This document shows, piece by piece, positions 47,601-56,443 of a DNA stretch of 64,000 nt. The number at the start of each line of letters is the position of its first letter. Position 1 is the first letter of the stretch. Under the pieces are notes generated by a model, which had not been told where the DNA came from, searched no databases, and saw only the letters and a list, made by a program, of their open reading frames with translations. The position numbers were made by a program, and so were the translations under genes. Origin of the DNA: Lacrimispora xylanolytica (GTDB taxonomy: Bacteria; Bacillota; Clostridia; Lachnospirales; Lachnospiraceae); NCBI RefSeq assembly GCF_026723765.1, contig NZ_CP113524.1, forward strand, positions 620,001 to 684,000. Reading direction: 5' to 3'.

Positions 47601-47717
47601 ATTTTCTACGTTTTTTATGATAGAAGTAGGTTTAAGAATGCTATAAAATGGCGAATAAAAGAAAGACCATATTTGTACAAAATATTAAAATACATGAAAG
47701 GAGTTTTAAAAAAATGA
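44646..47717 (+). CDS. GT2 glycosyltransferase fused to a COG5610-type HAD protein
   Basis: 1023 residues from the ATG at 44646, preceded by GAGGTG; the GTG at 44637 lies inside that site. Residues 1-330: GT2 domain with VSIIIPVYGTEKYLARCLDSV, VIIVNDKSPDNS and SFLDSDDYIG. Residues about 340 to the end: HAD-like region with Asp347-x-Phe-Asp350-Thr (SFDVFDTLVV), IIVSDMYLSS, HIGDTWQSDIE, then FVSRDGFIYKQVYDL and FDIGYNGTALQLL. The second part aligns with most of the protein at 40409. The fusion ties the HAD part to sugar transfer. Very AT-rich. It ends with an ATGA overlap into the methyltransferase. Confidence 0.8.
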   Translation: MNQEKKVSIIIPVYGTEKYLARCLDSVLGQTYKNLEVIIVNDKSPDNSATIISKYTQLDDRIKVVNNVENLGLFRARIEGYDVSTGDYISFLDSDDYIGIDFYRLLVKRLEETGSDVVISKMVLDFEDKNEKLICNANNPSGRLHLENSEILDCFYKQEGQFYFWHVVWNKLYKREIFEKSRPYFERVDTHIIMTEDLIFSSVIMYYAKKITAIDYDGIFYVSRGDASTGTNLNKKKIIKNLTDITYVFRFVEDFLQEKGLYIKYGNNFDAWKVLYLKSWYSNIYYNSPQNLNLLNDFSENIGVSLDKIHQIKTPILADSHHCRWDDRLELLRSMINNEKYNYISFDVFDTLVVRPFYKPSDLFTLMNEYYFSLTGKPSYHKFDMMRIHSESIARKINKSGEEVNLNDIYNQLSKEYNVDAKIIELLKLREISLELELCKYRRSVKELYEMALSLGKKIIIVSDMYLSSEIISKILSKNGYSGYIRLYVSSETGLTKSTGNMYDYVLKDLNISPSAILHIGDTWQSDIEMPKRFNIDSYFFPKTIERLFNQIPDKITGNSAQEFICHMGNKVDFVHALDFFMLRCMLGVVANEIFDNGYKSFDESTNFNADPDIIGYYALGMHVLSVIKWIANDLSNENYGRIHFVSRDGFIYKQVYDLIRRNMNNLPPSNYLYISRKALLPLIAINKDNFKHIQDFLIITSLTPESFLKNICCQEISEETKDVLQKNKFASDRKFVDLADFNSFIDLLDDINIDVSLLNRTYKITNEYFAENIGKHDAMFDIGYNGTALQLLANNNNLVDSYLIHTNYEKANYHSRIHNIKLKTYYDYKPAITGHIREFFVSKTDPSCSGYEMLNNKVCPTFENSDWNYYESCVANVIQGSALRFAEDFLSLFGDYLPNMYVRNTDASIVLENFLAKPCFNDRIVFNYCGFNDENSNINKNKSLNDLWDVELNTHNMLTNSQNNHEHNYTIEKFLSNKNKISKAIFYVFYDRSRFKNAIKWRIKERPYLYKILKYMKGVLKK

Positions 47718-48505
47718 GTTATTATGAATATTATTCAAAGTGGCATGATCATACAAATGAAGATTATATAAAACATATGCACGAATATTTTACGAAAATA
47801 ATTGAAGATCACTTACCGGACAATAAGGACTCCAATATACTCGAAATGGCTTGCTCTAACGGAATGGCGTTATTAACTCTTCGTGATAAAGGATATAATA
47901 ATCTTACAGGTATTGATATCGATGAAGACTTAGTGAATGTAGCGAGAGGTTTTAATTTAAATGCTAAAAAAATTAATGCTCTTAAATTTTTTGAAACAAA
48001 TAGAGAGAAATATGATTTTATATATGCTATAGATTTTATAGAGCATTTAAGTAATGAAGAATTTTCACAATTAATGCTTCAATGTAAAAATTCACTAAAT
48101 AAAAATGGAAAGTTATTGATGGTTACCCCAAATGCAATTTCTCCAGTTTCAATGTATTATAGATATATAGATTATACTCATAAGACAATCTTTACTCCAA
48201 GCAGTCTTTCGTATGCACTAAATAATCTGGGATTTAATGATATATTAGTTTCTGATTTAAACGTTTTTTCAGATAAATCAAACTGGTATTTAAAAACGTT
48301 TCGTGCTATGATGACAACATTTTTTGAACAGGAGGAGGAGGTTAACATTGTAACCCCTAATTTTATTGCTGTTGCTCAATATAACGAAAATTTGGAAAGA
48401 CCCGTTACAAAATTTAATTACGAGCAAGATAAGTTTGATATATTTGAGGAAATATCTCAAATCAAATATAATTTACAACAAATCCAAAAAGAGAGTGATG
48501 GTTAA
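47714..48505 (+). CDS. SAM-dependent methyltransferase, glycan cluster
   Basis: 263 residues from the ATG at 47714 (AAGGAG 12 bases before, ATGA overlap with the upstream gene); the longer frame from 47648 lies inside that gene. Class I fold: ILEMACSNGMALLTL (SAM loop), LTGIDIDEDLV, IYAIDFIEHLSNEE, then LNKNGKLLMVTPN. This 'EHL' type is common for O-methylation of sugars. With the Wzt of copy 2 it may cap that glycan. Confidence 0.8.
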   Translation: MSYYEYYSKWHDHTNEDYIKHMHEYFTKIIEDHLPDNKDSNILEMACSNGMALLTLRDKGYNNLTGIDIDEDLVNVARGFNLNAKKINALKFFETNREKYDFIYAIDFIEHLSNEEFSQLMLQCKNSLNKNGKLLMVTPNAISPVSMYYRYIDYTHKTIFTPSSLSYALNNLGFNDILVSDLNVFSDKSNWYLKTFRAMMTTFFEQEEEVNIVTPNFIAVAQYNENLERPVTKFNYEQDKFDIFEEISQIKYNLQQIQKESDG

Positions 48506-49603
48506 GCTCCTTTCTTACAGAAAGAGCTGACAGTTGTATGCTTCATCAACAAATTTACAGAATAAAAATAAAATTTCATATAAAAATCTTTAGTCTGCAT
48601 TTAGTAGAAATAAAAAACATCTCCAGTAGAACATTTATTGATAAGAAATAGAATACTTCCACTAATCGCTTATAATGCATTAATTATTTACAAGGAGGTG
48701 TTAATGGGTGTTTTTGTTAGTTAACTAATAAGCAGGGTGGACTTGTTTATAATGAAATATCTTGTTGTAGATTTATGCTTAGTAATGGCGCTTGTACAAG
48801 AATCACTGTAGAAAATACGTGTTATAGAAACCTCCCAGATGGTTTGTATTTTGAGATCATAGAATACTGAAATTGAAAGATATTTTTCGGAACCTCAGGT
48901 GGGATATCCAGAATCAAGGGAGGAGGATAAAGGATCTTATAGCGTGTTAGGGCGAAGACACTTGGACCAACCCCAATAATTGCACCCCTACATCCTGAGA
49001 ATTTAGAACAATTAGTTATACTAAACAGGATAATATGGCAATGTAATATTGGGGAAGCTTGGTCAAGTTTTTGAGAGAAGAAACAAAATTCTATGTTTCT
49101 GCAGACCAAATTAGGCGCCAGCTGATGGTTGGTGAGGTGGCGCCTAATCTGCGAAGGTAAATGAAGTATTTTAGATAAATAACTAAAACCTTAGTTTTAA
49201 GAAATAGAGTTAGAGAAGAATATAATGTTTGCTCTATTCGTTATTTACTTAAACGATAGAGCTAACAGATTATTAAAAATTGGTAGCGCTGTAAACAAAC
49301 ACTATTACGATGGAGGCTCTTTATAAGAACAAGTAGTTTGAAATAAATGACTTACATAACTATCTGTTGAGTATTTATTCAATATAACTTTACTGAAGGC
49401 AGGTTAAAACCACTTAGGCGTATAATTTATTCTTGTTACTTTAATTAAGCTATCATTTTTTAACAAAGCAATTGCTAAACTGTTGGACATTTAGCTGTAC
49501 CAGTTAAATAATATGAAAGAACCTCACCATAATCTTGTTCTGTTTAAAGAAGTGTGTTTGTTTTTAAATATGATCATCAGAAAATATTAGAAAGGTTATA
49601 ATT
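48506..49603. other. 1.1-kb intergenic region with possible gene remains
   Basis: No complete gene is supported. Short open stretches without stops (around 48721-48867 and 48946-49071, plus strand) look like broken coding DNA, for example ENTCYRNLPDGLYFEIIEY and IIAPLHPENLEQLVIL, but I cannot name their origin. An orphan AGGAGGTG-ATG at 48694-48706 leads to six codons only. A hairpin lies at 49110-49148. The region suggests a deleted or decayed gene. Confidence 0.45.
49110..49148 (+). terminator. Hairpin inside the intergenic region
   Basis: ATTAGGCGCCA and TGGCGCCTAAT are perfect inverted copies around a 17-base loop. No T run follows, so it may be a remnant terminator or a repeat end. Confidence 0.45.
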
Positions 49604-51757
49604 ATGAGTAGTGTTTTTTGGAATATGATAGGCCAGTTGATTCGTCACCCTCGCCAGTCACTGCATTATATGAAACCATCGAAGATCATCAGAGTACTTT
49701 ATTATTTGCGACATGATGGGTTAAATGGTGTATCCAGAATACTAGATGAACGGTTATTAATGGGAGCTGATTTAAAGTTAAATTTGCGTGTTACTAAAGA
49801 TATTCAGGCTAACGATATAGCAGCATACCCACCAATTGTATTACCTAAGACAGAAGCGCCAATTGTATCAATCATCATACCCGTATATAATCAGTTTGCC
49901 TATACGTATAGTTGCTTAAGAGCAATTGCAAAACATTCGGAAGAAATCACTTATGAAGTTATCTTGGCTGATGATTGCTCAACAGATCTGACTTTACAAA
50001 TTGAAAAAATTGTGAAGAATATACGTATAGTTCGATCAAATAAAAACTTACGTTTTTTGAAAAACTGTAATCATTCAGCCCAATTCGCAAGAGGAAAGTA
50101 TTATCTGTTTTTAAATAACGATACTCAGGTTCAACCAGGTTGGCTGGCACCGATGGTGCAGTTGATGGAAGAAAATCCGGATATTGGTTTGACGGGTTCT
50201 CGTTTGGTATATTCTGATGGGAGGCTTCAGGAAGCTGGTGGAATTTTATGGAGGGATGGTAGTGCTTGGAATTACGGTCATGGCAATAATCCTGCCCTTC
50301 CAGAATATAATTATGTAAAAGATGTTGATTATATCTCTGGCGCATCTATAATGGTGCGCAGTGAACTATGGAAACAGTTAGGTGGATTTGATGAACGATT
50401 TGCTCCAGCTTATTATGAAGACAGTGACCTTGCTTTTTCCATAAGAAAAGCAGGATATCGGGTAGTATATCAACCCCTCTCAGTAGTGGTACATTTTGAG
50501 GGGGTTTCCAATGGTACTGATGTCTCTACTGGATTAAAGGCCTATCAAATGGAAAATCAAAAGAAGTTCTATGAAAAGTGGAAAGAAGTCCTTGAAAAAG
50601 AGCATTTGCCAAATGGACAAGACCCATTTCTGACTCGTGATCGAAGTCAAATGAAAAAACGTATTCTCGTTATAGATCATAGAGTGCCATGGTATGATAA
50701 GGATGCAGGCGCTAGAAATGTATTTATGTATACTCAAATTTTTTCACAGTTGGGATTAAAAGTTACATTTATGCCAGATGATTATTTTCCTCAACAGCCA
50801 TATACTCGGGAATTGGAGCAGTCAGGAATAGAAGTATTATATGGTAACTACTATTTTAAATACTGCAAGTACTGGTTAAAAGAAAATGTGCGATATTATG
50901 ATTATATATATGTGAATCGTCCTCATATTGCTGTAAAATATATGGATTTACTAAAAAAATATGCAAAAGGCAAAATAATTTATTTTGGTCATGATTTGCA
51001 TTATTTGAGAGAATATCGTCAGTACGAGGTGAGCCATGATGAGGCTTATCTCGAGTCATCGAAAAAATGGAAAAACATAGAGTTTGAGCTAATAAGGAAA
51101 GCAGATGTAGTTTACGTAGTTGGAAATTATGAGTATAAGGTATTAAAGAAGGAATTTCCGGAAAAACCATTGCGCAATATTCCGATTTTTACATATGAGG
51201 CTTTAGATGAAAATAATGCCCCTGATTTGGAAGGACGAAAAAATCTTCTTTTTGTAGGGGGATTTGGACATCCCCCTAATATTGATGCAGTTTTGTGGTT
51301 TGCTAAAGATATTTTCCCAAGAATTCAGAAGGTATATCCAGATATTATTTGGAATATTGTAGGAGCAAATCCAACTGATGAGATTAAGTCTATAGCAAAT
51401 GATCATATTCATCTACTTGGCTTTGTGTCTGATGAACGTTTGAAAGAGATATATAGTGAATGTCGTCTGGTTGTAGTTCCTCTTCGCTATGGAGCGGGTG
51501 TTAAAGGAAAAGTAGTGGAAAGTGTTTATAATCAAAGTCCAATGATTACTACGCAAATAGGTGCAGAAGGATTAAGCCTGGAAGAGGGAGCCTTTGCTGT
51601 TGCTGAAGCGGACGCTAGTTTTGCGGATAAAGTAATTTCTTTGTATGGAGATGACGATGCTTTATTAAGGCTGATGAGTTGTTCAAGAAGCTTTATTAAT
51701 AACCACTTCACCATAAATCGGGCTTTAGAAGTTGTTTTGAAGGATATTCAGCCATAA
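49604..51757 (+). CDS. GT2-GT4 bifunctional glycosyltransferase, short paralogue
   Basis: 717 residues. GT2 from about 88 (VSIIIPVYNQFAYTYSCL) with FLNNDTQVQPGWL and EDSDLAFSIRKAGYRVVYQ; GT4-like domain from about 352 (ILVIDHRVPW), VGGFGHPPNIDAVLWFAKDI and PLRYGAGVKGKVVE. It follows the C-terminal two thirds of the 1037-residue protein at 15560 block by block but lacks its kinase-like domain and coiled coil. Two active centres suggest alternating addition of two sugars or two linkages. AGAAAGG precedes the ATG. Confidence 0.85.
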   Translation: MSSVFWNMIGQLIRHPRQSLHYMKPSKIIRVLYYLRHDGLNGVSRILDERLLMGADLKLNLRVTKDIQANDIAAYPPIVLPKTEAPIVSIIIPVYNQFAYTYSCLRAIAKHSEEITYEVILADDCSTDLTLQIEKIVKNIRIVRSNKNLRFLKNCNHSAQFARGKYYLFLNNDTQVQPGWLAPMVQLMEENPDIGLTGSRLVYSDGRLQEAGGILWRDGSAWNYGHGNNPALPEYNYVKDVDYISGASIMVRSELWKQLGGFDERFAPAYYEDSDLAFSIRKAGYRVVYQPLSVVVHFEGVSNGTDVSTGLKAYQMENQKKFYEKWKEVLEKEHLPNGQDPFLTRDRSQMKKRILVIDHRVPWYDKDAGARNVFMYTQIFSQLGLKVTFMPDDYFPQQPYTRELEQSGIEVLYGNYYFKYCKYWLKENVRYYDYIYVNRPHIAVKYMDLLKKYAKGKIIYFGHDLHYLREYRQYEVSHDEAYLESSKKWKNIEFELIRKADVVYVVGNYEYKVLKKEFPEKPLRNIPIFTYEALDENNAPDLEGRKNLLFVGGFGHPPNIDAVLWFAKDIFPRIQKVYPDIIWNIVGANPTDEIKSIANDHIHLLGFVSDERLKEIYSECRLVVVPLRYGAGVKGKVVESVYNQSPMITTQIGAEGLSLEEGAFAVAEADASFADKVISLYGDDDALLRLMSCSRSFINNHFTINRALEVVLKDIQP

Positions 51758-51767
51758 TTATACAATT

Positions 51768-52529
51768 TTAGTTACGTTTTACTAGATGTTTATATTTGTT
51801 AAGACTAAGGAAGAAATAGCATATCCAATAATAGATTGCAGGGATGATGGAAACACCTATATGGCGATAAACGCGGTAGGTCATAATCCCTGCTTTAATT
51901 TTATTGCCAGATTTTGACGTAGAGCTAATGCGATATATCAATAGTGGTTGATTGATACCAAAGGCACCTATTTTTTCGTTTTTCAATACTTTTAACCAAG
52001 CTGCGAAGTCTTCATGCATCCTTGAGCCATTTTCCATAGGATAACAGAGCAATAATTTTTTATAAATAAGAACAGAGGAACAGGATATTACATTCTGTTT
52101 AAGTAGCTCTTTATAATAAATTACTGATGGAACTGATAGATAATAATCCAAAGATTCGCTGTTATCGTTTATAAATGACGATCCTGTAAATATAAAAAGA
52201 GCTTGTTTTTCTACCGCAAGCGCCAATTGTAGTTCTAGTTTTTGTGAATGCCAACAATCATCACTGTCAATAAAAGCAATCCAATCGCCTTGAGAGAGTG
52301 CTACACCTCGATTTCGAGACTCTGCAACTCCCTTATTAGATTGGTTTCTAAAGTAGTGGATATTTTTATAATGCGCCGTATAGTTTTCACAAATAAGGGG
52401 GGTCTGATCCTGAGAGCAATCATCTACGATAATTAGTTCCCAATCAATATAGGTCTGTGATAAAACGGATTTAATAGATTCTTCAATGTAGCGTTCGGCA
52501 TTGTATGCAGGCATAATTATACTTATCAT
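51768..52529 (-). CDS. GT2 family glycosyltransferase
   Basis: 253 residues from the ATG at 52529; TTGGAG lies just before it, and the earlier ATG at 52544 has no site. ISIIMPAYNAERYIEESIKSV, LIIVDDCSQDQTP and FIDSDDCWHSQKLELQL define the GT2 catalytic part; a hydrophobic C-terminal stretch (about 220-245) ends in a basic tail. It faces the GT2-GT4 gene tail to tail with ten bases between. It closes the glycan cluster before the insertion sequences. Confidence 0.82.
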   Translation of the reverse strand: MISIIMPAYNAERYIEESIKSVLSQTYIDWELIIVDDCSQDQTPLICENYTAHYKNIHYFRNQSNKGVAESRNRGVALSQGDWIAFIDSDDCWHSQKLELQLALAVEKQALFIFTGSSFINDNSESLDYYLSVPSVIYYKELLKQNVISCSSVLIYKKLLLCYPMENGSRMHEDFAAWLKVLKNEKIGAFGINQPLLIYRISSTSKSGNKIKAGIMTYRVYRHIGVSIIPAIYYWICYFFLSLNKYKHLVKRN

Positions 52530-52887
52530 AAAAGCTCCAATCAATAATATTTTATACTAAATATAAATATTTATATATATTATATCAAAATCATAATTAT
52601 CTTCAAGAAACTTATACTAATAATTAAACTTTTGTTTGTTGTTTATAAATGAATCAATTAAAAGTTTCTGAGATAAAAGATTTTTTGAACAAGACTTTTA
52701 CTATGGATTCATTGGTTTTAGTAGTTATGAAGGAAAACTCAAGTTTTTATATTCTAAATATATAATTGTAGAGCAGTAAGCGTCAAATATGTCCTTGAAT
52801 ATTTTTTAACTTTTAATTGTGATATAATGTCTCTAATTCTAAAAGTCTTAAGGAACTTAAGTACCTTAAGGGATTGGAGATTTATCT

Positions 52888-53301
52888 ATGGATTACTTAA
52901 CCGTAGCAACTGATTCCCGGAAACTCAGTCTTTGAATTGAACGGATTGGGGAATGCAGGGCAAGCACTCAGAAAGTGTCTGATTGGTGCACCGCTCATGA
53001 TGTCAGTATAAAGTCCTATTATTACTGGCTTCGCAAGATCAAGCACGAAGCGTTTGATGCAATTCCTGCTAAAAGAAAACCTAAAGTTTCAAATGTTTCT
53101 TTCCAGCCCTTTATGTTTGCTGAAGTTCCTCATACAAATGCCAAGTTCAGCTCATCAACGGCTGTCATTATTAGGCTTGGAAATTCAACTCTGGAAATCC
53201 AGAATGGTGCGGACCAGGAAGCAATCGAAAATACCCTTCGGTACCATCAGGCATCTATGTTAGGCGATATTTCAAAGGCAGAACACATCTATCTTGCCTG
53301 A
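52888..53301 (+). pseudogene. tnpA: IS66 tnpA, broken (outer copy)
   Basis: The frame starts at ATG 52888 but has a TGA at 52933, where related proteins likely have Trp (LSL-stop-IERIGECR). After it the IS66 orf1 pattern continues: TQKVSDWCTAHDVSIKSYYYWLRK, a helix-turn-helix region. It reads in one frame into the tnpB start region and ends at 53301. Confidence 0.75.
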
Positions 53302-53593
53302 GGTTATACGGATATGCGCAAATCCATTGATGGGCTATCCGCCATTGTACAGCAAAACTTCAGATTTGATTCTTTTTCCAACAGCCTGTTTTTGTTCTGT
53401 GGACGCAAATGGAACCGCATCAAAGCTCTCTTCTGGGAAGGTGATGGCTTTGTTTCACTTTATAAGAGGCTTGAGAATGGAACGTTCCAGTGCCAAGGAC
53501 ACTGGCTGAAGTACGACTGATTTCAGGACAGGAGTTTCGGTGGCTTATGGAAGGCCTGTCCATGAACCAGCCCAAAGCAGTGAAGAAATCTTA
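53257..53593 (+). pseudogene. tnpB: IS66 tnpB (orf2), broken (outer copy)
   Basis: MLGDISKAEHIYLA is followed by a TGA (53299-53301) in place of the usual Cys, then GYTDMRKSIDGLSAIV, LFLFCGRKWNRIKAL and SLYKRLENGTFQ. One missing base near 53495 then shifts the frame to RTLAEVRLISGQEFRWL, ending QPKAVKKS. So there is one nonsense change and one frameshift. Confidence 0.78.
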
Positions 53594-53794
53594 GCCGGAA
53601 AGGATTATATAAAGTATCCTCAAATGCCGTATTTACTGGATTTTACCGTATCCTTATGGCATAATTATGACAGTTAATAAACAAAGGAACCGTCATTAAA
53701 TGGAGCATAACGATCAGCCTGAAAATTTCGAAAACCGCATCGTTGAGTTAGAAAAAGAGAACCTTCTTCTTCATGAAAAGGTTGCTTTTCTGAC

Positions 53795-53802
53795 CAGAAA
53801 GC
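53795..53802 (+). repeat. Left target-site duplication of the inner IS66
   Basis: CAGAAAGC directly before the element end; identical to 56444-56451. Eight bases is the normal duplication length of the IS66 family. Confidence 0.9.
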
Positions 53803-53878
53803 GTAAGCGCATAGTTTCGGGGTATGACTCATAAATAATTTCCGGATCCTATTGCTAGGATTCGGAAATGAAAGCATT

Positions 53879-55480
53879 TTACTCCATTTTGTTCTTGCAA
53901 AGTTCTTGGACTGTTTTATCCCAAGGCGCAAGTTTTGCTATCTCATCATCTGACATGCCCTTGCTGGGACGATTCTCTAGCAAGAACTTCAGATATTCAT
54001 ATAGATTTAAGTCATACGCCTTTGCCATCTCTATGATAGTGAGATAGAGCGAATTGGCTGTCGCTCCTTCCGGAGTGTCTGAAAAGAGCCAGTTTTTCCG
54101 GCCTATAGTTACTGGACGGATTGAATTTTCGCTAAGGTTGTTGCTTAAGCTGCACCGGCCATCTTCCAGATATGTCATAAGAAAGTCTCGACGGTTTTTA
54201 ATATATGTGATTGCTTTCTTAAGTTTGGCATTATCTCCGGGATTGACTTGGTTTGCCCACGCCAAGAAGCCCTCAACGACTGGTCTTTGGTCTTTGAGGC
54301 GACGATTGCCTATCTGTTTGTATGAGAGTCCTTTTTCCTTATAGACCCGTTCATACTCGAACAACTTATTACAATACAAGACTCCCTGTACTGCCGGATG
54401 ACTGTAATCCTTCTCATGGCCTTTTGGGATAGCCTCCAATAGATATCTCCTGATATGTGCAAAGCAACAACAACGCCTGGCTTCATTCACCTTGTTGTAG
54501 CCCTTGTATGCATCTGTCATTAGATAAAATCCAGGTTCCATACCCTTTAGGAATTGTTTGATATTTTCTCCTGCTCTTGTGGGCGTGTAATTATAGAGGA
54601 CGATAGGATTTAATCCATCTTCACCAGTTCGGACAACCCATAAATAAGATTTTGTCTGTGCCCGCCGGTCTTCCTCTTTTAATACCTGGATTGGTGTCTC
54701 GTCCATCATAAGGAATCTGCGTTTTAGCAGTTCCCTATGAAAGTAATCATACAGCGGCGTTATATATTCAATGCCAACTATAATAATCCAGTGTGCCATA
54801 GATGTTCGTCCTATTGGAGCGTTCATCTGCTGGAAATCCTGCTCCTGACGATAAAGAGGGATGTACAATCCGTACTTTCGATAAATGATATATGCCAGCA
54901 GGGATTCTGAAACATAACTTCCGGGAATCAATGCAGGCGTTCCATTATCCTTTATAAACTGTGGCTCCTCCGTATCCTTGCACTCTGGACATGAATACGT
55001 GGTTGCCATGTATTCGATACGCTCCAGCTTTGGCGGAGTATAAACGATTTCGCTTCGGATCAGTTCTGTTCCAATCGGAATCATTTGGGTTCCACAGATT
55101 GGACATGTTTTTTCCTCTTTGGTCAGTGTATCTACATTTAGCTGTCTGGTTGGAATATCCTTAAATTGTTCTGCTAAAGTAGGTTTCTTTTTTCGAGATT
55201 TCTTTGGAGCGGGGATAACTTCCGGTTCGATTAGTTCCACCGGTTTTTCGTCCTCTGTAAGATTGTCAAAAAGGTTCAATTGACCTGCGACGTCATCCAC
55301 GCGGCGTTCACTGGAAGCACCAAAATACTTCTGGCGAAACCAAGCCAGTTCAGACTTAAGATTATCATTTTCAGCCTGCTGTTTATTCAATGCTTCCGCA
55401 AGTGTTTTGATCGTAGTATTTAGTTGTGAAATCATATCTTTAAGCTCAATGAGCTGGATATCTTTACTACTGTTGGCCAC
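53879..55480 (-). CDS. tnpC: IS66 transposase TnpC
   Basis: 533 residues from a GTG at 55480, seven bases after AAGGAG; the frame is open to 55546 but with a hydrophobic stretch and no ribosome site. N-terminal coiled coil and FRQKYFGASSERR, then the four-Cys zinc motif CPICGTQM...CPECKD, and the DDE_Tnp_IS66 core: MMDETPIQVLKEEDR, MTDAYKGYNKVNEARRCCCFAHIRRYL, and NNLSENSIRPVTIGRKNWLF with the last acidic residue. It is full length and intact. Confidence 0.92.
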   Translation of the reverse strand: MANSSKDIQLIELKDMISQLNTTIKTLAEALNKQQAENDNLKSELAWFRQKYFGASSERRVDDVAGQLNLFDNLTEDEKPVELIEPEVIPAPKKSRKKKPTLAEQFKDIPTRQLNVDTLTKEEKTCPICGTQMIPIGTELIRSEIVYTPPKLERIEYMATTYSCPECKDTEEPQFIKDNGTPALIPGSYVSESLLAYIIYRKYGLYIPLYRQEQDFQQMNAPIGRTSMAHWIIIVGIEYITPLYDYFHRELLKRRFLMMDETPIQVLKEEDRRAQTKSYLWVVRTGEDGLNPIVLYNYTPTRAGENIKQFLKGMEPGFYLMTDAYKGYNKVNEARRCCCFAHIRRYLLEAIPKGHEKDYSHPAVQGVLYCNKLFEYERVYKEKGLSYKQIGNRRLKDQRPVVEGFLAWANQVNPGDNAKLKKAITYIKNRRDFLMTYLEDGRCSLSNNLSENSIRPVTIGRKNWLFSDTPEGATANSLYLTIIEMAKAYDLNLYEYLKFLLENRPSKGMSDDEIAKLAPWDKTVQELCKNKME

Positions 55481-55551
55481 GTTTTTGCTCCTTAGTTTAC
55501 TATAAAAAGTATACCATAAAAAGAGCGAAAAAGCCAGTAAAATCAAGGGTT

Positions 55552-55896
55552 TCAGCCGGTTTTAAGAGCTTTTGGCTGCTCGATTTCAAGCCCCGTCATA
55601 AGCCAGTCGAATTGTTGCCAGGTAATATTTTTTGCCTCATTGCTATTTCTTGGCCATCGATACTTGCCTTGAACAACGTCAAGCCGTTTATAGAGAAGAA
55701 CCATTCCATCAGGCTCTCGGAGCAGAACCTTGATTCGGTCACATCGTCTGCCACAGAATAGATAAATTGATCTGGCATCCGGTTCCGCTTTCAACTGGTC
55801 TAGAATGATGGCGTAGAGTCCATCTATGGACTTACGCATATCCGTATAGCCTGTAATGATATAGATGTTGATTGCTGTGGAAATATCACCTAGCAC
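55552..55896 (-). CDS. tnpB: IS66 accessory protein TnpB
   Basis: 114 residues from a GTG at 55896, chosen because GGGAGGTG lies seven bases upstream; the ATG at 55917 is within tnpA. Family pattern: YTDMRKSIDGLYAII, IYLFCGRRCDRIKVLLRE, GMVLLYKRLD, and WLMTGLEIEQPKA. It overlaps the end of tnpA by a few bases, as usual for IS66. It is needed with TnpA for transposition in studied members. Confidence 0.9.
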   Translation of the reverse strand: MLGDISTAINIYIITGYTDMRKSIDGLYAIILDQLKAEPDARSIYLFCGRRCDRIKVLLREPDGMVLLYKRLDVVQGKYRWPRNSNEAKNITWQQFDWLMTGLEIEQPKALKTG

Positions 55897-56309
55897 AACA
55901 TAACACCTCCCATGCATTTGAGAGTAGTTTCGATCAGGTTTTTATCTGTGTTATTAAAGAAGCGGATTGTTGCATTGCCAATCAGAATTTCAACCGTAGG
56001 CAATTCTTTGGTAGCAAGATCCGGAACAATGCAAGTATTTTGCTCTACTTGCAAAGGAGCAGGCATTGATGCCGAATCCGGCATTAAGTTAACCTTTACC
56101 ACTTCCTGCAAAGGAGCAGATGTTTTCTTTCCTTGATCATCTAACATGGGGATCACCATTCCACGCTTACGAAGTCTACTGATCCAGTTATAAAAGGTGC
56201 CTGGATTAATATCATTCATTTGGCACCATTGATAGTCGGAGAGGCCGCTTTGTCGGCACTCCATGATGAGCAGAAACTGCTCATCGGCAGAAATTCGTTT
56301 TGATCTCAT
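55890..56309 (-). CDS. tnpA: IS66 accessory protein TnpA
   Basis: 139 residues from the ATG at 56309; the frame continues to 56378 without a ribosome site. The N-terminal helix-turn-helix (ISADEQFLLIMECRQSGLS and DINPGTFYNWISRLRKRG) is typical of IS66 orf1, with a loose middle and a C-terminal strand-helix (VEILIGNATIRFF). Confidence 0.88.
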   Translation of the reverse strand: MRSKRISADEQFLLIMECRQSGLSDYQWCQMNDINPGTFYNWISRLRKRGMVIPMLDDQGKKTSAPLQEVVKVNLMPDSASMPAPLQVEQNTCIVPDLATKELPTVEILIGNATIRFFNNTDKNLIETTLKCMGGVMLC

Positions 56310-56443
56310 AATTGCTAGTCTCCGAAATAGAGTAAAATGCTTGCATTCTCGCAAAGGCTTAGAGTAAAACGCTCGCATTTCCTGATAACAATTATAAAGA
56401 AAAACGGTGCAATTTAAAATCCACCCTTAGATTAGGCGCTTAC

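Larger units (their letters stand above)
53803..56443 (-). mobile_element. Intact IS66-family element (inner copy)
   Basis: 2641 bases with ends GTAAGCGCATAG and CTAATGCGCTTAC-type sequence (actual right end ATTAGGCGCTTAC), three intact genes on the minus strand and a perfect 8-bp duplication CAGAAAGC on both sides. It sits inside the tnpC gene of another IS66. Intact genes and duplication indicate a recent insertion and a possibly active element. Confidence 0.92.

Noticed and set aside
48775-48870. Small Cys-containing peptide frame (MLSNGACTRITVENTC...)
   Set aside because: No ribosome site, the frame continues upstream without a start, and there are no neighbouring modification genes; more likely a gene remnant.
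55481-55546. N-terminal hydrophobic extension of the inner TnpC
   Set aside because: No ribosome site before it; the GTG at 55480 has AAGGAG at proper spacing, and the extension overlaps the spacer between tnpB and tnpC.
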